Source: Bacillota bacterium (GTDB lineage: Bacteria; Bacillota; Clostridia; DSM-8532). Taken from it: 64,000 nucleotides of DNA. The number at the start of each line of letters is the position of its first letter. Within the stretch, counting starts at the first letter, position 1. A program made the translations under genes and the position numbers. Positions 34,621-42,813 of this stretch are shown here, one piece after another. The DNA lies in NCBI GenBank assembly GCA_023415825.1, contig JAEZJF010000017.1, forward strand, positions 66,585 through 130,584, written 5' to 3'. The notes beneath the pieces are model-generated. The model saw nothing but the letters and a program-made list of their open reading frames with translations. It was not told the origin of the DNA and searched no databases.

Positions 34621-34728
34621 GCATTATTTTAGGTGTTCATATGTCGCATATTATTTTAGTAAATATCTTTGGATATTTCTTACTACTGAAACATATTTTC
34701 TATTAATACCATCAGATACTATTAGGCT

Positions 34729-34782
34729 ACATCTTCCAGACGGCCGAGAAACTGCAGCAATCTATCGATAAACTCACATAAA
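34729..34782 (+). pseudogene. possible C-terminal relic of a tyrosine integrase
   Basis: A short open stretch reads FQTAEKLQQSIDKLT then stop, 128 bases from the attachment core. Phage integrases commonly end in such an (E/Q)-x-AEK-(L/M) helix just before attP. The match is short, so this is a suggestion. Confidence 0.35.
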
Positions 34783-34858
34783 ATACGTAGTAATGGCGTA
34801 GTAACCGCCCGTAAATCACTCTATCCCAGTATATATTTACCCAAAATATGGATAAAAC

Positions 34859-34895
34859 AAAAAACCATCTACACCGCATGGATAGATGGTTTTTT
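34859..34895 (-). terminator. terminator behind tRNA-Lys
   Basis: AACCATCT and AGATGGTT arms around a 13-base loop, followed on the minus strand by a T run, 12 bases after the tRNA-Lys CCA. It ends the Lys-Gln(-His) tRNA transcript and belongs to the island side of the junction. Confidence 0.75.
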
Positions 34896-34906
34896 GCTAT
34901 TTGTTT

Positions 34907-34982
34907 TGGTGATCCACCGGAGACTCGAACTCCGGACACCTTGATTAAAAGTCAAGTGCTCTACCGCCTGAGCTAGTGGATC
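34907..34982 (-). tRNA. tRNA-Lys (TTT)
   Basis: 76 bases with encoded CCA. Acceptor GATCCAC/GTGGATC, anticodon stem CTTGA/TCAAG with loop CTTTTAA (anticodon TTT), T-arm CCGGAGTTCGAGTCTCCGG. Its 3' 20 bases (34910-34929) recur at 22142-22161. Confidence 0.95.
34910..34929 (-). repeat. attachment-site core within tRNA-Lys
   Basis: Right copy of the 20-bp direct repeat. Here it is part of the intact tRNA, as expected for the end of an integrated element that restores the gene. Confidence 0.85.
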
Positions 34983-34987
34983 ATATT

Positions 34988-35063
34988 TGGCTGGGATGGC
35001 AGGACTCGAACCTACGAATACCAGAGTCAAAGTCTGGTGCCTTACCAACTTGGCGACATCCCA
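34988..35063 (-). tRNA. tRNA-Gln (TTG)
   Basis: 76 bases with encoded CCA. Acceptor TGGGATG/CATCCCA, anticodon stem CCAGA/TCTGG with loop CTTTGAC (anticodon TTG). Only 5 bases separate it from tRNA-Lys, so they are co-transcribed. Confidence 0.95.
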
Positions 35064-35253
35064 CCATTAAAGACGCAAAAACAATTATAATGAGGATTCC
35101 GCCTTTTGTCAAGCAATATCCGACGAAAATATTCTTTTTCGGGAATTTGCCCGAACAATGTCAAAACCCGGTATTCACATAAGAAAAGCCAGTTTTCGAA
35201 GCTGGAAACCGGGCTTTTCCTCAGTTTCCAACCTCTATTCATCTGACTTTAAA

Positions 35254-35331
35254 TGGGGTGAATAATGGGAGTTGAACCCATGGCCTCCAGGGCCACAACC
35301 TGGCGCTCTAACCAACTGAGCTATACCCACC
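35254..35331 (-). tRNA. tRNA-His (GTG)
   Basis: Anticodon stem CCAGG/CCTGG with loop TTGTGGC (anticodon GTG), encoded CCA and the extra 5' G(-1) opposite C73 that marks tRNA-His. The acceptor has two G-U pairs. Confidence 0.93.
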
Positions 35332-35458
35332 ACGCTTCTTTCTTCAATAAAACCTTTTATTCATGTTATGCGGCAATATTAAAGACAAACTATATTCTAA
35401 GGAGAATAGACGCATTTGTCAAGCATAACTTTTTGTCAATCCGCAGTCTTTCTGCATT

Positions 35459-36802
35459 TTAGTCCCGCACAAGGAGCGGAACACCTTTGTTTATGAGGGT
35501 TATGGGGTTGATATACACCCCGTTCACAGAGGCTGAAAAATGCAGGTGCGGACTGGTTGAAAAGCCGGTGGAGCCAACTTTCCCAATAATATCCCCCTGC
35601 GAAACCTGGTCCCCGGTCTTGACCGACAGCTCATTCATATGGTAATACCAGGTCTTTAGACCAAAACCGTGCTCAATAATGACAGTGTTTCCGGTGCCAA
35701 TCAGAAATTTGGCCAAAAGGACGCGCCCGCTGTTTGAAGCCATAACGGGTGTTCCCTTGTCCTGCCCAATATCCAAGCCATTGTGGCGGTAAGAGGTCTT
35801 GGCGTTATTGACATAACGACTTTTTCCAAAATCAGCTTCGCTTACACGACCCTTCTCAACGGGCATGAGAAATTTGCCCGTCCAGTATGGCTCCGGATCT
35901 GAGACAGGCTTTAATGGGTTAACGATTTCCTCAACCTCCTTGGCACTCTTGTCGTTACGCGTCTGGGCCGCCACTTTGGTGTCAATGGTCAAATATTGTG
36001 TTGTAAAGGCTTTATCATTAACTTTGACAGCATAGGAATGTTCGATTTCCCCTATCTTCACTTTTATCTGGTAGACCTTGCCTGATTCATTGTAATAGCT
36101 CACAGGAAGCAGAATAACCTGCTTGTTCCCATACTGAAAGGGAGTTGGTTTAAAATCCAGATCGGTCTCGATTTTCAAAGGCTCATCGGCATTAAGATTA
36201 TCAGCACATATGACCAGCAGTTCTCCCGGATTAATCTCTGTTTCGGACAATGTGAGCTCAGCAGGGAAATCAGCTTTCACGGTAAATTGGTAAGTAACCG
36301 TACCAGTTAAATCACTAAGGCCCCAGTCCACTTCACAAATTCCTTGATAATCTCCGTCACCTGGAAACTCCTCAGCCATAACAACGGGGTTTTGGGCTGA
36401 AAAAGCCCTGACATCATTCTGGTAAAAGATCATGCTAAAGCTTTTAGGAACCTTGTCGAATTGGATTTCAAATTTTGAGTTTTTACCCATACCCAGCGTT
36501 GGAAGGGTCTCAGTTGGGTAGGTTGAAGCGACGGACGAATCTTTAGCCGCGCTTATACTAAACTTACGACCATCAATATCAATTGTAATGGCCGGTGGCC
36601 CTGTATTTGGCACGGCGGTACGTTCTGGGGCATCCGACCCTTGGGATGGAAAATAGGCGTCGGTAAAATCTCTTATCTTGTCCTTGTAAAGAATCCCTAT
36701 AAATAGGGTTGACAAAAGCACCAGCAAGATGACCTTAATTATGACTGGAGGCTTGCGCTGTCGATTTTTTGTTGTGGGATATTGGTAATGGTCAGGTATC
36801 AT
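35459..36802 (-). CDS. M23-family metallopeptidase, membrane anchored
   Basis: A 447-residue protein with one membrane helix (residues about 23-41), a long beta-rich extracytoplasmic region and a C-terminal LytM/M23 domain with YRHNGLDIGQDKGTPVMA (first zinc ligands His and Asp) and PHLHFSASVNG (HxH). M23 enzymes cut peptidoglycan cross-bridges or serve as non-enzymatic activators; here all ligands are present, so it should be active. Not in an operon; no close partner. Confidence 0.88.
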   Translation of the reverse strand: MIPDHYQYPTTKNRQRKPPVIIKVILLVLLSTLFIGILYKDKIRDFTDAYFPSQGSDAPERTAVPNTGPPAITIDIDGRKFSISAAKDSSVASTYPTETLPTLGMGKNSKFEIQFDKVPKSFSMIFYQNDVRAFSAQNPVVMAEEFPGDGDYQGICEVDWGLSDLTGTVTYQFTVKADFPAELTLSETEINPGELLVICADNLNADEPLKIETDLDFKPTPFQYGNKQVILLPVSYYNESGKVYQIKVKIGEIEHSYAVKVNDKAFTTQYLTIDTKVAAQTRNDKSAKEVEEIVNPLKPVSDPEPYWTGKFLMPVEKGRVSEADFGKSRYVNNAKTSYRHNGLDIGQDKGTPVMASNSGRVLLAKFLIGTGNTVIIEHGFGLKTWYYHMNELSVKTGDQVSQGDIIGKVGSTGFSTSPHLHFSASVNGVYINPITLINKGVPLLVRD

Positions 36803-36940
36803 TTTTTTAAACCCGAGCTTGTTTTTCTGGTATATTGTATAGGTTAATCATATCATTTTAGAAGTGATAATGGGTAAATATTTACAAATATCATAATATT
36901 ATTTATGATGAAAGAAAACGGGTCAGAAGAGGAGGGTCCT

Positions 36941-38278
36941 ATGTATACGTTTAAAGAAGGATTTTATTCCGATGTCAGAATAGAGGATGTTTACGAAACA
37001 AGCATCTCGTATACTCTAGGAAGTCTTGATGAGAGTAAAGTTCGTCGATACAAGGCTGCATTTATTCGGGTTTTTGATGGGGCGCTATGGTATTACTCTG
37101 CTACTTCCGATATAGACCACATTCAAGAAGAAATTGAAAAGCTTTATCAGGCTGCCAAACCAAATGCCGATATTGAGCTCCATCCCGTAGTCAAGGCTTA
37201 CGAAGTCCATCAGGACAGGGTCTTGCGTTTTACTGAGGACAGTATTACCGAAACCCCTAAAGAAGCTAAAGAAGAGCTTCTAAAGTCTTTCTTCCCTATT
37301 CTTAAAGAGCATGCTACCCTGAAGATGTGGAAGGCTATCTACGTGGACGCCAAAAAAACCATTACTCTCTTTACCAGCAAGGGCTCAAACCTCATGTTTG
37401 ATATGCAGCGGGCCGGTTATTCTATTCGTATGTCCTTTTCAGAAGGAGAAAAAAAGTTCAGCGAAAATTATCAGGAGGCCTCAAATTCCTTTAATAAACT
37501 GAAAAAAGACAGCACCCTTTTAAAGGCTTATATTTTAAAGTGTGAGGACTTCCTGCGTAACGCCGCTGCTGTTGTTCCGGGAAAACATACCGTTATTCTG
37601 TCACCATTGGCTGCTGGGGTATTCGCCCATGAAAGCTTCGGCCACAAGAGTGAGTCGGATTTTATGGTTGGTGACGAGACTATGAAAAGAGAGTGGGCCC
37701 TTGGTAAAAAAGTGGGCTCCGACATTCTCTCCATTGTAGATTCCGGCTTTGAACCGGGATCGGGTTATGTGCCCTATGATGACGAGGGTACAAAGGCCAG
37801 GGAAACCTATCTTATCAAGGACGGCATTCTGACAGGAAGGCTGCACAGTGCTTCGACAGCAGCACTGCTTGAGGAAGAGGTAACAGGCAATGCCCGTGCC
37901 ATCAATTTCGAATATGAACCTATCGTTCGTATGACCACGACCTACATAAAACCGGGAAACAAAACGAAGGAAGAGCTCATTGCGGAGGTCCAGGATGGTT
38001 ATCTGATTGAAGAGATCAAGCATGGCTCGGGGCTCTCCACCTTCACCATAGCTCCTTCTCTGGCATATCGCATTGAGGGCGGTAAAATTACCGGTCCTGT
38101 CAATATCTCAGTCATCAGCGGTACCGTTTTTGAGACATTGTCCGAAATTGACGGGGTGTCGGACAAGCTTGAGCTATTATCCTTTGTCACGGGCGGCTGT
38201 GGCAAAATGGAGCAATATCCGCTCCCCGTAGGCTTTGGCGGCCCCTATGTCCGAGTCAGAAATATGATGGTCCAATAG
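36941..38278 (+). CDS. tldD: TldD-family metalloprotease
   Basis: A 445-residue TldD: zinc motif HESFGHKSESD (HExxxH) at about residue 232, followed by DSGFEPGSGYVPYDDEGTKA and the C-terminal SFVTGGCGKMEQYPLPVGFGGPYV. TldD with TldE forms a heterodimeric protease that degrades unfolded peptides and matures some RiPPs. The start at 36941 has GAGGAGGG 5 bases upstream; the longer frame from 36905 does not. The partner follows 23 bases later. Confidence 0.92.
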   Translation: MYTFKEGFYSDVRIEDVYETSISYTLGSLDESKVRRYKAAFIRVFDGALWYYSATSDIDHIQEEIEKLYQAAKPNADIELHPVVKAYEVHQDRVLRFTEDSITETPKEAKEELLKSFFPILKEHATLKMWKAIYVDAKKTITLFTSKGSNLMFDMQRAGYSIRMSFSEGEKKFSENYQEASNSFNKLKKDSTLLKAYILKCEDFLRNAAAVVPGKHTVILSPLAAGVFAHESFGHKSESDFMVGDETMKREWALGKKVGSDILSIVDSGFEPGSGYVPYDDEGTKARETYLIKDGILTGRLHSASTAALLEEEVTGNARAINFEYEPIVRMTTTYIKPGNKTKEELIAEVQDGYLIEEIKHGSGLSTFTIAPSLAYRIEGGKITGPVNISVISGTVFETLSEIDGVSDKLELLSFVTGGCGKMEQYPLPVGFGGPYVRVRNMMVQ

Positions 38279-38301
38279 AGTTAGAAAAGGAGGCTACGCA
38301 A

Positions 38302-39528
38302 ATGATTAAGGAACAATATCGCTCGACGATTATGGATACCACCCTAAGCATTGTCAACTCACAGATGGAGTCGGTGAGAAACAAAAACATTACCAAAACC
38401 AGCCAGAGGGTTTATAAGGACGGCTTTATCGGAGCAGCCGGTACCATAGGTACATTCTCGGAGGACGAGCTTTTAAAAGAAGGCCAGCAGGCTCTTGAGA
38501 AAAGAATTGAATATCCTGTAGAGCCCACAATGCATCAAACCATGAGCCATGACATGCGTCAGCCCATAATAGCTGCCCATAAACTCTTAGAAGAGTTCAG
38601 CACCTTACTGGAGGACCTCAAAAAGAGACAGCCTCATTTTATCTTCTCTAATAAAATATCGCTGACCGAGGTCCAATCAAGCCTCGTTAATGATGCAGGG
38701 CTTCATCTGGATTATTACGACAGGTGCCTGTCGTCAGGGATCATTTTTAAGGAGAAGACATCTACCAGCGTTTTTGATGGTGGACTAGGCTTTCAGGAGA
38801 GGAAATATGATCGAAAGCTCATCCTTGAAGAATTTGATTTAATTCTTAATGCTTATAGGGAGAAAGTGGAGCTTCCAAAGAAGGGCAGATATCCCATTAT
38901 TTTTGCTACAGAAGAAGCGCCCGTCGACAAATTCGTTAGTGATCTTAAGGCCGATGTATTCGCCCAGGGTGGCTCCCTGTTTTCAGAGAAACTGGGGCAG
39001 AAGCTTTTCAATGAAACGTTTACCTTTGGCCAGAATGTAGACCCTAAGGTCGCTATCAATACACCCTTCTTTGACGCCGAGGGCATGATTAATCCCGGTT
39101 TTGTATTTAATCTCATTGAAGATGGTGTGCTTAAAAGCCCCTATTGTGATAAGAAAACAGCACATAAATATGGTTTTAGCCCCTCCGGAAGTGCAGTTGC
39201 TCCCTATGACGGTGTGCCCCAGACAGCGCTTATAAAGCCCACTATCAAAAAAACAAGCACGAACCTAAAAGCCCTGTTGGGCGGTCAGATGGGAATTGTG
39301 GTTCTCATGGCGGCAGGAGGAGATTTTACCCCTCAAGGGGATTACGCGACTCCGGTACAGCTGGCCATGCTCTTTGACGGAGAACGGCCGCTGGGGAGGC
39401 TTCCTGAATTCAATCTCTCCTCCAATGTGTACGACATGTTTGGTAAAGGCTTCAGGGGTGTAGCCCCCAATAACTTCATGCCTTTTTCAACCTACGAATT
39501 CGCTGTTCTCGAAATGAATCTTTCATAA
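38302..39528 (+). CDS. pmbA: TldE/PmbA-family protease subunit
   Basis: A 408-residue partner of TldD without the zinc motif, with SRVYKDG-like N terminus, EEFSTLLEDL region, GQNVDPKVAINTPFFDAEGM and a C-terminal LGRLPEFNLSSNVYDMFGKG. AAAGGAGG precedes the ATG. Its TAA stop is immediately followed by a palindromic element. Confidence 0.9.
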   Translation: MIKEQYRSTIMDTTLSIVNSQMESVRNKNITKTSQRVYKDGFIGAAGTIGTFSEDELLKEGQQALEKRIEYPVEPTMHQTMSHDMRQPIIAAHKLLEEFSTLLEDLKKRQPHFIFSNKISLTEVQSSLVNDAGLHLDYYDRCLSSGIIFKEKTSTSVFDGGLGFQERKYDRKLILEEFDLILNAYREKVELPKKGRYPIIFATEEAPVDKFVSDLKADVFAQGGSLFSEKLGQKLFNETFTFGQNVDPKVAINTPFFDAEGMINPGFVFNLIEDGVLKSPYCDKKTAHKYGFSPSGSAVAPYDGVPQTALIKPTIKKTSTNLKALLGGQMGIVVLMAAGGDFTPQGDYATPVQLAMLFDGERPLGRLPEFNLSSNVYDMFGKGFRGVAPNNFMPFSTYEFAVLEMNLS

Positions 39529-39686
39529 TGGGCTCTTAAACAATAATGCCCGATTTTGAAGCGAGGAATTTTTCGATATTTCAAGGCGGAGGAGGGCGCA
39601 ATAATAGCTTTATTGCAACCGACGACAACGCAGAAATAGCGGAAAATAACCGCTTCAAAATTGGGAGGTTATTGTTTAAGAGCCCA
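39529..39686. mobile_element. 158-bp palindromic MITE-like element
   Basis: Two arms of about 35 bases, 39529-39563 and 39651-39686, are inverted copies of each other (TGGGCTCTTAAACAATAA outermost 18 bases perfect, then a few mismatches, then ATTTTGAAGCG perfect). The 87-base middle has its own hairpin GCAATAA...TTATTGC. It begins right after the pmbA stop and its right arm encodes the last two codons and the stop of sdaAA. No protein is encoded. Confidence 0.7.
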
Positions 39687-40542
39687 CAATTACTTCTTGG
39701 GCTGCGGGGGTTGCTGCAAGCCCCCCATCGGCCGTTTCTTTTATGGAGGGGGACATCCCCTTTCCTACTTCGTCCACGGCCTTTATAACCTCATCAGCCG
39801 GAGCAAGGACACTTAGCCCGGCCATAGCCAGGCTGGCTGAAATAATGGCATTTGAAGCCCCGGACGCATTTCTGATTACGCAGGGCAGCTCCACAAGTCC
39901 AGCAATGGGATCGCAGGCCAGCCCCATGGTATTCTCCAGCGCTATGGCAACCGCATTGGATACTTCTTCGGGAGACCCTCCCAGAAGCTCCACAAGAGCT
40001 GCTGCCGCCATAGCCGAGGCAACACCGCATTCGGCCATACAGCCTCCCTCAGCGCCGGATATGCTGGCTTTTTTAGCAACCACAAGCCCTACCCCTGCCG
40101 ATGTGAAAAGCGCTTTTACTACTTGATCCTCGGGAAGCTTATATTCTTCCATGGCTGTTATCAAAACTGCCGGAATAATGCCGCAGGAGCCTGCTGTGGG
40201 CGCTGCAACAATTCTGCCCATGCAGGCATTGTATTCAGAAGCTGCCAGGGCCTTAACCATAGCCTTATGGATGAGGTCTGACGGCACCTTCCCCTCATTA
40301 ATGCTTGTAAGCAGCCGATAAGCTCCTCCACCCGTCAGTCCGCTCATTGAGCGCAGGTATGGGTCAAGGCCGCTGATAATGGATTCTTTCATGACTTCAA
40401 AGGATTTTTGCATTCTATCAGTTAAAACTTCAACACTTGTCTCCCCATGAAGGGCTTCGTATTGAAGGACAATATCTGATATTTTTTTCTCCGATTGCTG
40501 GGCTTCCTCAACCAGCATCTTAATGCTCTCTATTTCTTTCAT
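39676..40542 (-). CDS. sdaAA: L-serine dehydratase, iron-sulfur-dependent, alpha subunit
   Basis: A 288-residue SdaAA with the cluster cysteines and context TAGSCGIIPAVLIT, GGCMAECGVASAMAA and GLACDPIAGLVELPC. It converts L-serine to pyruvate and ammonia with a [4Fe-4S] cluster acting as Lewis acid. The start at 40542 has GAGGTGG upstream. The last codons GGC TCT TAA come from the palindromic element, so the natural C terminus after QEVIV was replaced or trimmed. Confidence 0.92.
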   Translation of the reverse strand: MKEIESIKMLVEEAQQSEKKISDIVLQYEALHGETSVEVLTDRMQKSFEVMKESIISGLDPYLRSMSGLTGGGAYRLLTSINEGKVPSDLIHKAMVKALAASEYNACMGRIVAAPTAGSCGIIPAVLITAMEEYKLPEDQVVKALFTSAGVGLVVAKKASISGAEGGCMAECGVASAMAAAALVELLGGSPEEVSNAVAIALENTMGLACDPIAGLVELPCVIRNASGASNAIISASLAMAGLSVLAPADEVIKAVDEVGKGMSPSIKETADGGLAATPAAQEVIVGS

Positions 40543-40594
40543 TGGCACTATCCACCTCGTGTAATTGATAAACAAACTGTTTTGCATTATCTCA

Positions 40595-41257
40595 TCAGCG
40601 TACCGGCTTAACGATGGTCGCCCTGGATATGCGCGGGATTTGTTCTATAAGGCCTGCGATTTCGTCTGAGATCTCTTCGTCGGCCTCAATAACCATGATG
40701 GCCGATCCTCGCTTTTCAGAGCGGTAGACCCTCATGAAGGCAATATTGATGTTAAAACAGGCTAGAATGTTGGTAACCGAGGAGATAACACCCGGAAGAT
40801 CGGTGTGGGTAATAACCAGGGTATAATAATCCCCCCCAATGGACACCTCGACTCCGTTGACCTGAGTGATCAGAATGTTGCCGCCGCCGACTGAGGAGCC
40901 CACTACACTGGCCTTTTTCCCGCTTTTCCCTGTAATATCAAGACGTGTGGTATTGGGGTGAACATTTCCCAGATTGGCATTTTCAAAGCTGAAGGTAAGC
41001 CCGGCTTCACCAGCCAGGGCAAGACTCTCCCTGATACGGGCATCATCTACTTCATAGCCCATAAGACCGCCCAGAATGGCTCTATCGGTGCCATGCCCCA
41101 GGGCTGTTTTAGCAAAAGACCCGTGGAGGATGATTCTTGCATCACAAACCTCCTCGCCTAAAATCATGCGGGCAACCTTGCCTATTCTCGCGGCACCTGC
41201 CGTGTGGGAGCTGGACGGTCCTACCATAACAGGTCCGATTATATCAAATGTATTCAC
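40595..41257 (-). CDS. sdaAB: L-serine dehydratase, iron-sulfur-dependent, beta subunit
   Basis: A 220-residue SdaAB: FDIIGPVMVGPSSSHTAGAA at the N terminus (substrate-binding SSSHT) and a C-terminal ACT domain (VITHTDLPGVISSVTNILAC). It is the partner of SdaAA, 52 bases upstream in the same operon. ACT domains in this family usually sense serine. Confidence 0.93.
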   Translation of the reverse strand: MNTFDIIGPVMVGPSSSHTAGAARIGKVARMILGEEVCDARIILHGSFAKTALGHGTDRAILGGLMGYEVDDARIRESLALAGEAGLTFSFENANLGNVHPNTTRLDITGKSGKKASVVGSSVGGGNILITQVNGVEVSIGGDYYTLVITHTDLPGVISSVTNILACFNINIAFMRVYRSEKRGSAIMVIEADEEISDEIAGLIEQIPRISRATIVKPVR

Positions 41258-41311
41258 AGTAACATCTCCTAGTTTGCGATACTTTAATAGTCTTACTCAA
41301 CTCATCATTAT

Positions 41312-42403
41312 TTAATCCTGTATAGCTCTGCTGGACTTATAGCTGTTTGGGGAAAGCCCCGTATGTTTTTTGAAAATCTTACTGAAATATTCATGGTCTT
41401 TAAAGCCAAGACGCTCGGCAATCTCATAGTTTTTACAGGTGCCGGATTTCAGCAGGAATTTGGCACGCTCTACCTTGACCATTGTAATATACTCCAAAAG
41501 CGAGACACCCGTGGACTGCTTAAAGAGCTCGCTCAAGTAGGTCTTATTGATATAAAGCTTATCAGCTATGTGCTTGACCGATATATTTTCTTCAATATGA
41601 TAAAGCACCTGAAGGCAGGCTGTTTTTATGGCATTGGCATCGCTTTTCCATATGATCATTTTCCTTAGAAACAAAACCAACCTCTCAGCTGACTTTTTTA
41701 CCTTATCATGAAGGGCTTGCCAATCCCCTTCGGACAGGTTCAGATGCTTAATGGCTGTAAGATCCGTATAAAGGCTTATCCACCCATGTTCAGCCACAAC
41801 TCGGGAAAAGATGAGCTCTATAGCATTTTTCAAAATAATAGCCGACTTGGGTTCATTATATTGAAGGGCAGCTCCCACTGCTTCCACCATCTGTTCTGTC
41901 ACTTCTAGAGCCTTTATATCACCATCATTAAGAAGCCTGATCACCCTTTCAACATCCTGTACAGGGAAAAAGGCTTCCTCCGCCAGACCTCTAAGCTGCT
42001 CCAGCTTATCCCGCTCAAGCCTCATGTTGTCCAGGTATATCCGGGCGCGATTCAATAGCTCTACCAGGTTTTTACCGTTCACAGGCTTTCCTAGATAATC
42101 AAAGGCTCCATGAAGCAGTCCTTCCCGGGCATAGCTGTACTCTGTGTAATCACTGAGAAGTACAATACAAGGACAGAGCTTTTCTAAAGATACCGCCTTT
42201 AATAAAGCCATGCCATCCATGACCGGCATTCGGATATCTGTTATAACGAGATCATAAGGGTCAGCTCTCAATTTTTTCAGGGCATCGGCCCCATTTTCCG
42301 CCTCTCCTCCAATAAAAAAACCTGTCGACTCTCCCCAAATAGCCATCCTTTTTAAATCATAGCGAAGGATTTCAAGATCATCAACTATTAAAACCTTGTA
42401 CAA
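41312..42403 (-). CDS. response regulator with AraC-type DNA-binding domain (YesN-like)
   Basis: A 363-residue regulator. Residues 1-120 form a receiver (VLIVDDLEILRYDLKRMAI, phosphoacceptor Asp in DLVITDIRMPVMDG, Lys in DYLGKPVN). The last 100 residues are an AraC-type double HTH (VKHIADKLYINKTYLSELFK, YEIAERLGFKDHEYFSKIFK). Last gene of the signalling cluster and its only DNA-binding output. Confidence 0.9.
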   Translation of the reverse strand: MYKVLIVDDLEILRYDLKRMAIWGESTGFFIGGEAENGADALKKLRADPYDLVITDIRMPVMDGMALLKAVSLEKLCPCIVLLSDYTEYSYAREGLLHGAFDYLGKPVNGKNLVELLNRARIYLDNMRLERDKLEQLRGLAEEAFFPVQDVERVIRLLNDGDIKALEVTEQMVEAVGAALQYNEPKSAIILKNAIELIFSRVVAEHGWISLYTDLTAIKHLNLSEGDWQALHDKVKKSAERLVLFLRKMIIWKSDANAIKTACLQVLYHIEENISVKHIADKLYINKTYLSELFKQSTGVSLLEYITMVKVERAKFLLKSGTCKNYEIAERLGFKDHEYFSKIFKKHTGLSPNSYKSSRAIQD

Positions 42404-42420
42404 AAAGTCACCTCACACAT

Positions 42421-42813
42421 TTATCCTACACAGGCTTCTACCTGTTGCAGAAGATCACGGGAATTCCACGGCTTATGAATGACTCCCTTTAGATTGATTT
42501 TATCCTGCTTAACGGAAATGGACATCATATCTGCATAGCCCGTTATCATGAGGGCGCTGATATCAGGATATTTTTCATTGACCTTGACCAGGAACTCATC
42601 TCCGTTCATACCGGGCATGAGCCAATCTGAAAGAATAAGGATGACGCGGATTCCACTCTCCACCAGCTCATCAATAATGGTCAAAGCCTCCGATGCACTA
42701 AGCGCGGTCTCATAATGGAAACGGGCTCCGAAATACCCCATCAGCTCCTGTTTTAGAGATAAAAGGATCATTTCTTCATCATCAACACACATAATAGCAC
42801 TGCGGCTAGGCAT
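42421..42813 (-). CDS. single-domain response regulator
   Basis: A 130-residue receiver: CVDDEEMILLSLKQEL, phosphoacceptor Asp in LILSDWLMPGMNGDEF, and HKPWNSRDLLQQ with the conserved Lys. No output domain. It starts one base after the histidine kinase stop, so it is co-translated with it, and may relay phosphate between kinase and the AraC-type regulator. Confidence 0.88.
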   Translation of the reverse strand: MPSRSAIMCVDDEEMILLSLKQELMGYFGARFHYETALSASEALTIIDELVESGIRVILILSDWLMPGMNGDEFLVKVNEKYPDISALMITGYADMMSISVKQDKINLKGVIHKPWNSRDLLQQVEACVG

